Shown: positions 17,613 to 27,279, counted from the stretch's first letter. The stretch: DNA of 64,000 bases from Falsiroseomonas bella (GCF_003173615.1 NZ_QGNA01000004.1:620001-684000); one strand, 5' to 3'. Translations and numbers: made by a program. The notes: generated from the sequence alone by a model not told the origin.

Positions 17613-19010
17613 CTACACCAGGGCGATGCTTTCCCGGCGCAGCTGCACCGTCAGCGCGTCCAGCGCGCGCCCGACGCGGGCAATCATCTCGTCCACCTCG
17701 GCCTCGGTGATGATCAGCGGCGGCGAGAAGCCCATCGAATCGTTCACCATGGCGCGCATGATCACGCCCTCGCCTTCGGCCAGCTTGGCCAGGCGCGGGC
17801 CGACCTTCGCGCCCGGGTCGAAGTTGCGATGCGTCGCCTTGTCCGCCACCAGTTCCATCGCCGCGACGAGGCCGATGCCGCGGATCTCGCCCACCAGCGG
17901 ATGGTCGGCGAAGCGCGCGCGCAGCGTCTTCTGCATGTGCCCGCCGACGCGCTTCGCATGCCCGACGATGTCCATCTCGTCATAGATCTTCAGCGTCTCC
18001 ACCGCGACTGCGGCGGGCACCGGGTGGCCCGAATAGGTGAAGCCGTGGCCCCAGGTGCCGATGGTGGCGGAGCCGTCGGCCAGCGCCTGGAAGACGCGGT
18101 CGTTCACCATCACGGCGCTGATCGGCAGGAAGCTGGCGGATAGCGCCTTGGCGCAGACCAGGATGTCCGGCGTGATGCCGAAGGTCTGGCTGCCCCAGTA
18201 GCTGCCGGTGCGCCCGAAGCCGCAGATCACCTCGTCCGCCACGAACAGGACGTCGTGCTTCTTCAGCACCGCCTGCACCTTCTCGAAATAGGTCGCCGGC
18301 GGCACGATCACGCCGCCCGCGCCCATCGCCGGCTCCGCGAAGAAGGCGGCGACGGTCTCGGGGCCCTCGCGCTGGATCACCTGGTCCAGCTCCTCCGCCA
18401 GGCGCGTCGCGAAATCCTCCTCGGACTCGCCGGGGTTGGCGCCGTGGTAGTGGTGCGGCGTCGAGACATGGATGAAGCGGTCGGAGACGGGCAGGTCGAA
18501 CATCTTGTGGTTCGCCGGCAGCCCGGTGATGGAGCCGGAGGCGATCGTGATTCCGTGATAGCCCTTCAGCCGCCCGATGATCTTCTTCTTGTCCGGCCGC
18601 CCCATCGCATTGTTGGCGTACCAGATCATCTTCACCGCGGTGTCGTTCGCCTCCGACCCCGAATTCGCGAAGAACACCTTGGACATCGGAACCGGCGCGC
18701 GCTCGATCAGCATCTCGGCCAGGTCGATCATCGGCTCGTGCGACTTGGCGGTGAAGCCGTGGTAGAAGGGCAGCTTCTGCATCTGCCGGTAGGCGGCATC
18801 CACCAGCCGCTTGTTGTCGAAGCCGAGCGAGGCGCACCAGAGGCCGGCCATCGCCTCGATGTATTCCTTGCCCTGGTCATCGAAGACGCGCACGCCCTCG
18901 CCGCGGCTGATCACCAGCGGGCCGTTCACCGCATGGGCGCGGTGGTCGGTGTAGGGATGCAGGACATTGGCGATGTCCCGAACGGCATTGGAATTGCGGG
19001 GCGGGGTCAT
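17613..19010 (-). CDS. Class III PLP-dependent aminotransferase (omega-aminotransferase)
   Basis: A 465-aa fold-type I aminotransferase. Conserved elements are the FFANSGSEANDTAVKM cofactor loop, KGYHG, the Asp of VADEVICGFGRTGSYWG, the PLP lysine in VCAKALSAS, and GFTYSGHPVPAAVA. The family moves terminal amino groups from substrates such as polyamines, beta-alanine or aromatic amines to pyruvate. The sequence resembles polyamine:pyruvate enzymes (SpuC type), but no polyamine genes adjoin. The ATG follows GAGGAAG. It is divergent from the molybdoenzyme gene. Confidence 0.88.
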   Translation of the reverse strand: MTPPRNSNAVRDIANVLHPYTDHRAHAVNGPLVISRGEGVRVFDDQGKEYIEAMAGLWCASLGFDNKRLVDAAYRQMQKLPFYHGFTAKSHEPMIDLAEMLIERAPVPMSKVFFANSGSEANDTAVKMIWYANNAMGRPDKKKIIGRLKGYHGITIASGSITGLPANHKMFDLPVSDRFIHVSTPHHYHGANPGESEEDFATRLAEELDQVIQREGPETVAAFFAEPAMGAGGVIVPPATYFEKVQAVLKKHDVLFVADEVICGFGRTGSYWGSQTFGITPDILVCAKALSASFLPISAVMVNDRVFQALADGSATIGTWGHGFTYSGHPVPAAVAVETLKIYDEMDIVGHAKRVGGHMQKTLRARFADHPLVGEIRGIGLVAAMELVADKATHRNFDPGAKVGPRLAKLAEGEGVIMRAMVNDSMGFSPPLIITEAEVDEMIARVGRALDALTVQLRRESIALV

Positions 19011-19132
19011 GCGGGCGCTTCCTCGGCAGATACCGGGCGGATGCTAGAACGGCCCGGGGCCGGCGTCATCCGTGGAAGGCGGTTGCGGCGGACCCGGCCG
19101 GACGGCAGATTGCCGCCGCCAAGGGGGTCCGC

Positions 19133-21439
19133 ATGACCGAGATCAAGCCGCATGGGTCGCATTTCGGCTCCTTCGACGCCGTGGTCGAAGGTGGCCGCCT
19201 GGTCGCCGCCCGGCCCTTCGGCCGTGATCCCTCGCCCTCCACCCTGCTGCAATCCATCCCCGATGCGGTGCATAGCGCCGCGCGGATCGACCGGCCCCAT
19301 GTCCGCGCCGGCTGGCTGAAGGGCGAGCGCCGCGGCAGCGCGCGCGGCGGCGACGCCTTTGTGCCGGTCCCGTGGGACCAGGCGATCCGGCTGGTCGCCG
19401 AGGAATCCGCCCGCATCCGGGCGGAGCACGGCCATCCCTCGGTGCTCGGCGGCAGCTATGGCTGGTCCTCGGCCGGGCGCTACCACCATGCGCGCACGCA
19501 GCTGCATCGCTTCCTCGGCCTGGCCGGCGGCTTCACGGCGCAGGTGACGAACTACTCCTACGGCGCCGGCATGACGCTGATGCCGCACATCCTCGGCACC
19601 AACGAGGTCATCCAGGGCCCGGTCACCGACTGGAAGGCGATCCGCGAGAATGCGAAGCTGATGCTCTGCTTCGGCGGGCTGCCGCTGAAGAACGGGCTGA
19701 TCACCTCCGGCGGCAGCGGCGCGCATGAATATGTGCCGCTGATGAAGGCGGCGGCCGATGCCGGGGTGCGCTTCGTCAACATCTCGCCCTTCCGCGGCGA
19801 TGCGGCGGAGTTCCTCGGCGCCGAATGGGTGCCGATCCGGCCGGGCGGCGACGCGGCGATGATCCTCGCCATGGCGCAGGTGATCCTGGAGGCAGGCAAG
19901 GAGGATCGCGACTTCCTCGCCCGCTGCGCCGTCGGCTTCGCGCCCTTCGCCGCTTATCTGCGCGGCGAGGCGGATGGCGTGGTGAAGACGCCGGAATGGG
20001 CGGCGCCCCTCTGCGACGTGCCGGCCGCGACGATCCGGCGCCTCGCGCTGGAGGCCGCCGGCGCGCCGACCATGCTGACCGCCACCTGGTCCATCCAGCG
20101 CGCCGAGCATGGCGAACAACCCTGGTGGGCGCTGGTGGCGCTGGCGGCGATGCTGGGGACCATCGGCAAGCCGGGGCAGGGCGTGGCCTTCGGCTATGGC
20201 TCGATGAACGGCATCGGCACGCCGCGCCACGAGGTGCCGAGTGTCGGCGGCGTGCCGGTGAAGAACCCGGTCGGCGCCTATATCCCTGTCGCGCGCGTGA
20301 CGGAGCTGCTGGAGCGGCCGGGGCAGGTGCTGCAATACAACGGCCGCGACCTGCTGCTGCCCGACATCCGCATGATCTGGTGGGCCGGCGGCAACCCGTT
20401 CCATCACCACCAGGATCTCGGCCGCCTGCTGCGCGGCTGGAACCGCGCCGACACGGTGGTGGTGCAGGAGCCCTGGTGGACGCCGCTCGCCCGCCATGCC
20501 GACATCGTGCTGCCCGCGACGACGACGCTGGAGCGCAACGACATCGGCAGCGCGTCCCGCGATCGCTTCGTGCGCGCCATGCACCAGGCGATCGCGCCGG
20601 TTGGCCAGGCGCGCAACGACGCGGACATGCTGGCCGACATCGCCGATGCGCTCGGCTTCCGCGCCGCCTTCACCGAGCAGCGCGACGAGATGGCCTGGCT
20701 CGACCACCTCTATGGCCGCTGGCGCCAGGCCTGCGCGGCGGAAGGCATCGCGGTGCCGGACTTCGCCGAGTTCTGGGACCGCGGCTTCGTGGAAATCGCG
20801 CCGCCTGCGGAAAGCTACACCCAGTTCGCCGCCTTCCGCGCGGACCCGGAGGCGAACCCGCTGAACACGCCCTCGGGCAAGGTCGAGATCTTCTCGGAGA
20901 CCATCGCGCGCTTCGGCTACGAGGAGACGCCCGGCCATCCGGTCTGGCGCGAGCCGCGCGAGTGGCTGGGCGGCGAGATGGCGGAGCGCTTCCCGCTGCA
21001 CATGCTCTCCTTCCAGCCCTTCACGCGGCTGCATGGCCAGCTCGACACCGGGCGCGTGGCGGAGGCCAACCGCGTGCAGGGGCGCGAGCCGATCCTGATG
21101 CACCCGGATGACGCCGCCGCGCGCGGCCTGAACGACGGGGAGGTCGTGCGCGTCTTCAACGAACGCGGCGCCATCGCCGCCGGGCTGCGCCTCACCGAGG
21201 AGATCCGCCCCGGCGTCGTCGCCATGGCGACCGGCGCCTGGTGGAACCCCGCGCGCCCCGGCGCGACGGATGCGCCCTGTGTGCATGGCAACGCGAATGT
21301 GCTGACGCAGGATGTCGGCACCTCGCGCCTCGGCCAGGGCTCCGCGGCGCAATCCTGCCTGGTGGAGATCGCGCGCTGGGACGGCGACCTGCCGCCGGTG
21401 ACGGTGCACGCGCCGCCGGAGGGCGCGACCGCGCCATGA
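19133..21439 (+). CDS. Molybdopterin-dependent oxidoreductase, BisC/TorZ type (DMSO reductase family)
   Basis: A 768-aa enzyme of the Ser-ligated Mo-bisMGD group. The sequence GSYGWSSAGRYHHARTQ carries the serine region typical of TMAO, DMSO and biotin-sulfoxide reductases. WSIQRAEHGEQPWWALVALAAML and the C-terminal MGD-binding stretch around HPDDAAARGLNDG complete the pattern. There is no N-terminal iron-sulfur motif and no Tat signal (it begins MTEIKPHGSHFGSF), so it is predicted cytoplasmic, as BisC is. The actual S- or N-oxide substrate is unknown. Its stop overlaps the ATG of a PhoX-like gene, so the two are coupled. Confidence 0.88.
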   Translation: MTEIKPHGSHFGSFDAVVEGGRLVAARPFGRDPSPSTLLQSIPDAVHSAARIDRPHVRAGWLKGERRGSARGGDAFVPVPWDQAIRLVAEESARIRAEHGHPSVLGGSYGWSSAGRYHHARTQLHRFLGLAGGFTAQVTNYSYGAGMTLMPHILGTNEVIQGPVTDWKAIRENAKLMLCFGGLPLKNGLITSGGSGAHEYVPLMKAAADAGVRFVNISPFRGDAAEFLGAEWVPIRPGGDAAMILAMAQVILEAGKEDRDFLARCAVGFAPFAAYLRGEADGVVKTPEWAAPLCDVPAATIRRLALEAAGAPTMLTATWSIQRAEHGEQPWWALVALAAMLGTIGKPGQGVAFGYGSMNGIGTPRHEVPSVGGVPVKNPVGAYIPVARVTELLERPGQVLQYNGRDLLLPDIRMIWWAGGNPFHHHQDLGRLLRGWNRADTVVVQEPWWTPLARHADIVLPATTTLERNDIGSASRDRFVRAMHQAIAPVGQARNDADMLADIADALGFRAAFTEQRDEMAWLDHLYGRWRQACAAEGIAVPDFAEFWDRGFVEIAPPAESYTQFAAFRADPEANPLNTPSGKVEIFSETIARFGYEETPGHPVWREPREWLGGEMAERFPLHMLSFQPFTRLHGQLDTGRVAEANRVQGREPILMHPDDAAARGLNDGEVVRVFNERGAIAAGLRLTEEIRPGVVAMATGAWWNPARPGATDAPCVHGNANVLTQDVGTSRLGQGSAAQSCLVEIARWDGDLPPVTVHAPPEGATAP

Positions 21440-23004
21440 TCGGCCGCCGCGCCCTGCTCGGCGCGGCCGCCCTCGGGCTCGCCGGGCCGGCGCGGGCCTA
21501 TATCTCCACGCTCGACCTGGCGGCGTCGGCCGTGCCCGTCCGGCAGGATGACTGGGTGGCGCCCGGTCTCGACCGGCAGGTGCTGATCCGCTGGGGGGAC
21601 CGCGTCACCTTCGATGCGCCCGCCTGGGACCCGCGCAACCCGACGCCCGAGGGCGCGGCCGCGCAGTTCGGGTGGGACGCGCGGATCGCCGGCCTCGTCC
21701 AGCCGGCGCTGGCGACCGATGGCGTGCCGCGCGTGGTGCTCGCCGTCGCGCATCGCGAGGTCCTCGCCGCGATGGCCTGGCCAGGCCTGCGCGACCGGCC
21801 CGAGCTTGCCGCCGCCATGCAGGGCGCGTCGCTGCTGAACCTGGAGAAGGCAGGCGACCGCTGGCTGGTCGTGGATGGCGGCTTCCAGAGCCGGCGGCTG
21901 GGCGCGGAGACGCTCTGTCGCTGGACCGGCCCCGTCGCCGCGACGCCCGGCGTGCAGGGGCTGCTGGCGCCCGAGGCCGGCTGCGCCACGCCCTGGGGCA
22001 GCCTGCTGCTGGCCGAGGGCGATCCGCGCCCCTGGCTCGCGCGCCTGTTTCCGCTCGCGCTCCGCTGGGGGGAGGCGGCGCGCTATGGCTGGGTGGTGGA
22101 GCTCGATCCGCTCGATCCGCAATCGGTGCCGGCGAAGCGCAGCGCTCTCGGGCGCATCGGCGCGGCGGCGGTCGCGGCCGCGCTGGCGGCGGATGGGCGC
22201 GCGGTGGTGTTCCTGGCCGATGGTCAGCCGCTCGGCTTCCTCTACCGCTTCGTCTCGGCCGGGCCGGCGGCGGAGCCGGATGCGCTGGACGCGGGCAGGC
22301 TGCAGGTGGCCCAGGCCGAGGGCGAATCGCTCCGCTGGCGCGACCTGCCGGCCGGCGCCGAAAGCGATCCCGCCGCCGCCGCTGCGGCCGCCGGTGCCAC
22401 CCGGTTCGACACGCCGGCCGCGCTCGCGCTCGATCCGCGCGGCGGGCGGCTGCTGCTGGCCTGCCGGGCCGGGAGCGGGCGCAGCCCCTCGCGGGTGGAT
22501 GCGCTCAACCCGCGCCCGGGCGCGCATCCGGGACACGTGCTGGAATTCACCGGCGCGCCGGAGGCCGAACGGATGGCCGGGCGCATCCTGTTCCTCGCGG
22601 GCGATGCGGCCGAGGGCGGGCGGTATGGCCGCGACCAGCCGATGGCCGCGCTGCCGCGCTATCCGGCGACGCTGGCGGTGGATGCGCGCGGCCGGCTCTG
22701 GGTGGGCACCGACCGGTTCGGCGCGCCGGGGGCAGCCGCCGATGCCGTCTTCGCCTGCGACCTGGACGGGCCGGGGCGCGCGGTGCTGCTGCCGGCCTAT
22801 GGGGCGCCGCTCGCAGGCGGACTCGGCGGCGCGATGCCGACGCCGCAGGGCGATGCGCTGCTGGTCACGGTCCGCCATCCCGGCGCCGCGCCGGGTGCGA
22901 GCTTCGATCAGCCCGCCACACGCTGGCCCGCCTTCGATTCGCGCCTGCCGCCACGCGCCGCGCTGCTGGGCCTTGCCCGCCCTGGCGGCCGGCCCGGCGG
23001 GTAG
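21436..23004 (+). CDS. PhoX/DUF839-family protein, divergent paralogue
   Basis: A 522-aa exported protein. Residues 1-23 form a Tat-like signal (MIGRRALLGAAALGLAGPARA). The body follows the DUF839 beta-propeller pattern of PhoX (RQVLIRWGDRVTFDAPAWDPRNPTPEGAAAQFGW; EAGCATPWGSLLLAEGD; a C-terminal HPGAAPGASFDQPATRWPAF). The metal-site loop is altered: the two neighbouring paralogues have NCA(x)4PW...EEN, whereas here three residues are missing after the cysteine and EEN is EGD. Alkaline phosphatase activity is therefore uncertain. It starts within the molybdoenzyme stop (ATGA). Confidence 0.78.
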   Translation: MIGRRALLGAAALGLAGPARAYISTLDLAASAVPVRQDDWVAPGLDRQVLIRWGDRVTFDAPAWDPRNPTPEGAAAQFGWDARIAGLVQPALATDGVPRVVLAVAHREVLAAMAWPGLRDRPELAAAMQGASLLNLEKAGDRWLVVDGGFQSRRLGAETLCRWTGPVAATPGVQGLLAPEAGCATPWGSLLLAEGDPRPWLARLFPLALRWGEAARYGWVVELDPLDPQSVPAKRSALGRIGAAAVAAALAADGRAVVFLADGQPLGFLYRFVSAGPAAEPDALDAGRLQVAQAEGESLRWRDLPAGAESDPAAAAAAAGATRFDTPAALALDPRGGRLLLACRAGSGRSPSRVDALNPRPGAHPGHVLEFTGAPEAERMAGRILFLAGDAAEGGRYGRDQPMAALPRYPATLAVDARGRLWVGTDRFGAPGAAADAVFACDLDGPGRAVLLPAYGAPLAGGLGGAMPTPQGDALLVTVRHPGAAPGASFDQPATRWPAFDSRLPPRAALLGLARPGGRPGG

Positions 23005-23016
23005 CGGAAACGAGAA

Positions 23017-23044
23017 GGGGCGGCAGGCCGAAGCCCGCCGCCCC
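23017..23044 (-). terminator. Hairpin between convergent PhoX-like genes
   Basis: GGGGCGGC (23017-23024) pairs with GCCGCCCC (23037-23044). An inner GGC/GCC stem closes a CGAA tetraloop. It lies between the two convergent PhoX-type genes. Read on the minus strand it is followed by CTTCTCGTTTCC, mildly T-rich, so it more likely ends the minus-strand phosphatase gene. Confidence 0.6.
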
Positions 23045-23067
23045 CGTTCAGCCCGACGCTTAACGCG

Positions 23068-25125
23068 TCAGGTGCCGATGATGCCGCCGTCGTTCTTCGT
23101 GATGACCAGCGTCGCCGAAAGTGGCGCCCCCTCGCCGTTCGGGAAGCGGCTGTTCGGACGCCCCGCGGCCCAATCGGCCGCCGAGGTCGTCGCGCCGGGG
23201 TGCTGCAGGTTCACGAACATCGTGCGGCGATCGGGCGTGGTGATCACGCCGGTCACTTCCTGGCCGTTCGGGCCGGTCAGGAAGCGGCGCGTTTCGCCCG
23301 TGACCGGGTTCGCGCAGAGCATCGCGTTGTTGCCGAAGGGCGCGAGCGCGCCGCGCAGCTGCTCGCTCTCGCCGATGTCCGTCTGGATCCACATGCGGCC
23401 GTCGGCGTCGAACCAGAGGCCGTCCGGGCAGGCCAGCATGTTGTCGGCGTTCACCGGGGCATTGCCCGCGATGCGGCTGTTGCCCTCGGGGCCCGCGATC
23501 AGGAACAGGTCCCAGGTGAAGCGCGTCGCCGCATGGTCGTCATTCGCCTCGCGCCAGCGGATGATCTGGCCGAACTGGTTCTGCGCGCGCGGGTTCGCCG
23601 CGTCGCGCTGCGCCTCGGTGCGGCGGCTGTTGTTGGTCAGCGTGAAGTAGACGCGGCCGTCGCGCGGATCCACCGCGCCCCATTCCGGGCGGTCCATCTT
23701 CGTCGCGCCGACCGCATCGGCGGCGAGGCGCGTGTTGACCAGCACCTCGCCCTGGTCGGCGAAGCCGTTCGCCGCGGTGAGCGGGCCGACGCCATGCTGC
23801 AGCGGAAGCCACTCGCCCGTGCCGTCGGCGTTGAACTTCGCGACGTAGAGGACGCCCTCGTCCAGCAGCGATCCGTTCGCGGTCGCGCGGGCGAAGGGGC
23901 GGGCGGAGACGAACTTGTAGATGTACTCGAAGGTGCTGTCGTCGCCGGAATAGGCGACGACCGGGCGGCCCTCGCGGGCAGGGCCGAACACGATGCCCTC
24001 ATGCGCGAAGCGGCCGAGCGCGGTGCGCTTCACCGGCATGGCGTTCGGGTTGAAGGGGTCGATCTCGACCAGCCAGCCGAAGGCGTTCACCTCGTTGCGG
24101 TAGTCCTGCGTCGCGTCGGCGCCGGTGGAGGAGACGTTGAAGCGCTCGAACTCGTCGCCGCCGCCCTGCACCTGGTCCCAGTTGTAGCGCGTCTGGCCGG
24201 TGGGGACGCCGTAGCGGGCATGCTCGCGCGGCAGGTTCGGCTTCTGGTCCTGCTGGTCGAGGTTGCGGAAGTAGCCCGCCCAGTTCTCCTCGGCCGTCAT
24301 GTAGGTGTTCCAGGGCGTCACGCCGTGGGCGCAGTTGTTCACCGTGCCGCGCACGCGCGTGCCGTCCGGGCTGTACTTCGTGCGCACCAGCGCGTGGCCG
24401 CGCACGGGGCCGGAGATCTCCATCGGCGTCGCCGCGGTGACGCGGCGGCTGCGCGGGTCGGCCTTCACGGCCCACTGGCCGTCCGCCCCCTTGGCGATGC
24501 GCACGATGGAGACGCCATGCGCGTTGATCTCCTTGCGCACCTCCTCCGGGTCGCGGGCGCCGCCGGTCAGCGGCATGCGGCCGTTGCCGACCGACATGCC
24601 GACCGCGCGCGCGTGCATGAAGCGCGGCTCGATGTATTCGTGGTTCACCACGAGGAAGCCGTCGGTGCTGCTGCCCTGGTCGGGCTCGCGGCCCTCGATC
24701 GGGAAGAAGTGCATGCCGTCATGATGCGCGCCGACGGCGGCGCCCTGCTCGGCGGCGGTCATCGCGCCGAGGCTCTTGCCCGCCGGCTCGCCGCTCAGCG
24801 GCGTGCCCTGCGGGATGAGCACCTGCACCGAGTAGCCTTCCGGCACGACGACCGTGTCGTTCGGGCTGATCGGCACGGCCTTGAAGCCGATCGCGGGGCC
24901 GCTTGCCGCCGGCGCGGCGCCCTGGGCGGCGCCCTGGGCTGCGGCGGGGCGAGTCTCGGCGCCGATGAAGCCGGCGATGGCGGTGGCGAGGCCGCCCATC
25001 AGCATGCCGCGGCGGCCGAGGCGGGCCTCGGCGATCTCGGCGAAGCTCGGGTTCGGAGAGGTGTTGGAGGGGATCTCGTCGCCTGCCTCGAGGTCGTAGG
25101 GCAGGTGGCGCAGGTCATCCGGCAT
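23068..25125 (-). CDS. phoX: PhoX-family alkaline phosphatase
   Basis: A 685-aa exported phosphatase of the Fe/Ca-dependent PhoX family, which releases phosphate from phosphomonoesters in the periplasm. As usual in PhoX, the Tat motif is internal, RLGRRGMLMGG near residue 35, followed by a hydrophobic stretch ending AAAQ. The metal-site loop NCAHGVTPWNTYMTAEENW is intact. RYNWDQVQGGGDEFERFN, the FEYIYKFV strand and the C-terminal QHPGATTSAADW follow the family. It is divergent from another phoX gene, with a Pho-box-like repeat between. The ATG at 25125 begins MPDDLRHL. Confidence 0.9.
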   Translation of the reverse strand: MPDDLRHLPYDLEAGDEIPSNTSPNPSFAEIAEARLGRRGMLMGGLATAIAGFIGAETRPAAAQGAAQGAAPAASGPAIGFKAVPISPNDTVVVPEGYSVQVLIPQGTPLSGEPAGKSLGAMTAAEQGAAVGAHHDGMHFFPIEGREPDQGSSTDGFLVVNHEYIEPRFMHARAVGMSVGNGRMPLTGGARDPEEVRKEINAHGVSIVRIAKGADGQWAVKADPRSRRVTAATPMEISGPVRGHALVRTKYSPDGTRVRGTVNNCAHGVTPWNTYMTAEENWAGYFRNLDQQDQKPNLPREHARYGVPTGQTRYNWDQVQGGGDEFERFNVSSTGADATQDYRNEVNAFGWLVEIDPFNPNAMPVKRTALGRFAHEGIVFGPAREGRPVVAYSGDDSTFEYIYKFVSARPFARATANGSLLDEGVLYVAKFNADGTGEWLPLQHGVGPLTAANGFADQGEVLVNTRLAADAVGATKMDRPEWGAVDPRDGRVYFTLTNNSRRTEAQRDAANPRAQNQFGQIIRWREANDDHAATRFTWDLFLIAGPEGNSRIAGNAPVNADNMLACPDGLWFDADGRMWIQTDIGESEQLRGALAPFGNNAMLCANPVTGETRRFLTGPNGQEVTGVITTPDRRTMFVNLQHPGATTSAADWAAGRPNSRFPNGEGAPLSATLVITKNDGGIIGT

Positions 25126-25270
25126 CGTGGTGTCTCCCGGGCGTTGTCTGAATGAGCGCGTCTTAGCGGCGTGCCGCGACGGTTCCGCGACAGGATGGTT
25201 GCGTCCCTGTGACAACGACGCGCGCATCTGGCCCGGTCATCCGGTTGACCGCGATGGCCGCGTGCGCATT

Positions 25271-25288
25271 GTGACACTTCAGTGACAA
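25271..25288 (-). promoter_or_regulatory. Pho-box-like direct repeat between divergent phoX genes
   Basis: Read on the minus strand the site is TTGTCAC-TGAA-GTGTCAC: two seven-base repeats separated by four bases. This is the PhoB box layout (CTGTCAT N4 CTGTCAT). A third TGTGACA copy lies at 25209-25215. The box is 18 bases before the start of the plus-strand phoX and about 146 before the minus-strand one. PhoB control of both genes under phosphate limitation is inferred. Confidence 0.6.
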
Positions 25289-25305
25289 CAAGGAGGAAAC
25301 GTCCC

Positions 25306-27279
25306 ATGCGACCGGATGAGTCCGAAACGGACCTCCCCGAGATCGAGGATATCGGCAGCAATCCCGCGCCGGGCACGCCGATCGGCACGCTGATCGAGGC
25401 ACGCCTCGGACGCCGCGCGGCGCTGCGCGGCCTGGCCGGCGCCGGCGCGGCGGTGGCGCTGAGCGAAGCGCTGGTGCGGGAAGCGGCGGCGCAGCCCGCC
25501 GCCATCCCGGCGCGCGGCGGTCCCTCGACCCTCACCTTCCAGGAACTGCGGCAGGGCCTCAGCCAGAACCACCAGGTGGCCGAGGGCTACGAGGTGCAGA
25601 TGGTGATCCGCTGGGGCGACCCGGTGCTGGAGGGCGCGCCGCCCTACGATCCCCGCAACCTGACCGCCGAAGGGCAGGCGAAGCAGTTCGGCTACAATTG
25701 CGACTACCTGGACTACTTCCCGCTGCCGGCCGGGTCGCGCAATTCCGAGCACGGCCTGATCTGCGTGAACCACGAATACACCAACACGAACCTGATGTTC
25801 GCCGGCATCGGCGAGGGTCGCGCCGCGCGCGGGCGCACCACGAGGGAACAGGCGGCGGTCGAGATCGCCGCGCACGGCATGTCCGTGGTGGAGGTGCGGA
25901 AGGAGAACGGCACCTGGCGCAGCGTGCCCGCCGGGCGGCTGAACCGGCGCATCACCATGGAGACGCCGATGCGCATCGGCGGGCCCGCGGCGGGCCATGA
26001 GCGGATGCGCACCAACGCCGATCCCACCGGCACGCGCGTGCTGGGCACGCTCAACAACTGCGCCGGCGGAAACACGCCCTGGGGCACCGTCATCACGGCG
26101 GAGGAGAACTTCAACCAGTATTTCGGTGGAGATGCCGCCGAGAGCGGGCCGCAGGCCGCCGCCTATCGCCGCTACGGCATCGCGAAGGACGCGACCTATG
26201 CCTGGGGCCGCCACTTCGACCGCTTCAACCTGGACAAGGAGCCGAACGAGCCGAACCGCTTCGGCTGGATCGTCGAATACGATCCCTACGACCCGGAGAG
26301 CGTGCCGGTGAAGCGCACCGCGCTCGGCCGCTTCAAGCATGAGGGCGCGACGCACGCGATCAGCGCCGACGGGCGCGTTGCCTTCTATTCGGGCGACGAC
26401 GAGCGCTTCGACTACCTCTACAAGTTCGTCACCGCGCGTCCCTGGAATCCGAACGACCGCGCCGCCAATCGCGACCTGCTGGATGACGGCACGCTCTATG
26501 TCGCGAAGTTCGAGGAGCGCGGCGTGATGCGCTGGCTGCCGCTGGTGCATGGCCAGGGGCCCCTCACCGAGGCGAACGGCTTCCGCAGCCAGGCCGATGT
26601 GCTGATCGAGACGCGCCGCGCGGCGGATCTTGTGGGCGCCACGCCGATGGACCGGCCGGAGGATGTCGAGACGAACCCGGTGAACGGGCGCGTCTATGTC
26701 ATGCTCACCAACAACAGCCGCCGCACGGCGCAGCAGGTGGGCCCCGCGAATCCCCGCGCCAACAACGTGCACGGCCATGTGGTGGAAGTGATTCCGCCCG
26801 GCGCCGGCACGGATCGCGTGGACCATGCCGCGACGGAAGCGCGGTGGGAGATCTTCCTCATGGCGGGCAAGCCCGGCGTGGATTCGGGCGCGCGCTATCA
26901 TCGCGCGACGAGCGACAATGGCTGGCTCTCCTGCCCGGACAATTGCGCCTTCGACAGCAAGGGCCGGATCTGGATCTCCACCGACGGCGCGCCGGAGAAC
27001 GCCGGCATCGCGGATGGGCTGTGGGGTGCGGACACCAGTGGCTATGGCCGCGCGCTGACGCGCCTGTTCTTCCAGGCCCCGAGCGGGGCGGAGGTGTGCG
27101 GCCCGCGCTTCACGCCGGACGACCGCACGGTGTTCCTCGCGATCCAGCACCCCGGCGAGGATCCGGGCAGCACTTTCGAGCGCCCCTCGACACGCTGGCC
27201 CGACTTCAAGGATGGCGAGCCGCCGCGGCCCTCGGTGATCGCGGTGGTGAAGCGCGACGGCGGCGAGATCGGTTCCTGA
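25306..27279 (+). CDS. PhoX-family alkaline phosphatase, second copy
   Basis: A 657-aa PhoX-type protein, divergent from the copy at 23068-25125. The internal Tat motif is RLGRRAALRGLAG near residue 35, ending REAAAQ. The metal-site loop NCAGGNTPWGTVITAEENFNQYF is intact, as are YAWGRHFDRFN, FDYLYKFVTARPWN and the C-terminal HPGEDPGSTFERPSTRWPDF. A strong AAGGAGG precedes the ATG. The two full-length copies differ substantially, so this is an old duplication or separate acquisition rather than a recent tandem repeat. Confidence 0.88.
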   Translation: MRPDESETDLPEIEDIGSNPAPGTPIGTLIEARLGRRAALRGLAGAGAAVALSEALVREAAAQPAAIPARGGPSTLTFQELRQGLSQNHQVAEGYEVQMVIRWGDPVLEGAPPYDPRNLTAEGQAKQFGYNCDYLDYFPLPAGSRNSEHGLICVNHEYTNTNLMFAGIGEGRAARGRTTREQAAVEIAAHGMSVVEVRKENGTWRSVPAGRLNRRITMETPMRIGGPAAGHERMRTNADPTGTRVLGTLNNCAGGNTPWGTVITAEENFNQYFGGDAAESGPQAAAYRRYGIAKDATYAWGRHFDRFNLDKEPNEPNRFGWIVEYDPYDPESVPVKRTALGRFKHEGATHAISADGRVAFYSGDDERFDYLYKFVTARPWNPNDRAANRDLLDDGTLYVAKFEERGVMRWLPLVHGQGPLTEANGFRSQADVLIETRRAADLVGATPMDRPEDVETNPVNGRVYVMLTNNSRRTAQQVGPANPRANNVHGHVVEVIPPGAGTDRVDHAATEARWEIFLMAGKPGVDSGARYHRATSDNGWLSCPDNCAFDSKGRIWISTDGAPENAGIADGLWGADTSGYGRALTRLFFQAPSGAEVCGPRFTPDDRTVFLAIQHPGEDPGSTFERPSTRWPDFKDGEPPRPSVIAVVKRDGGEIGS

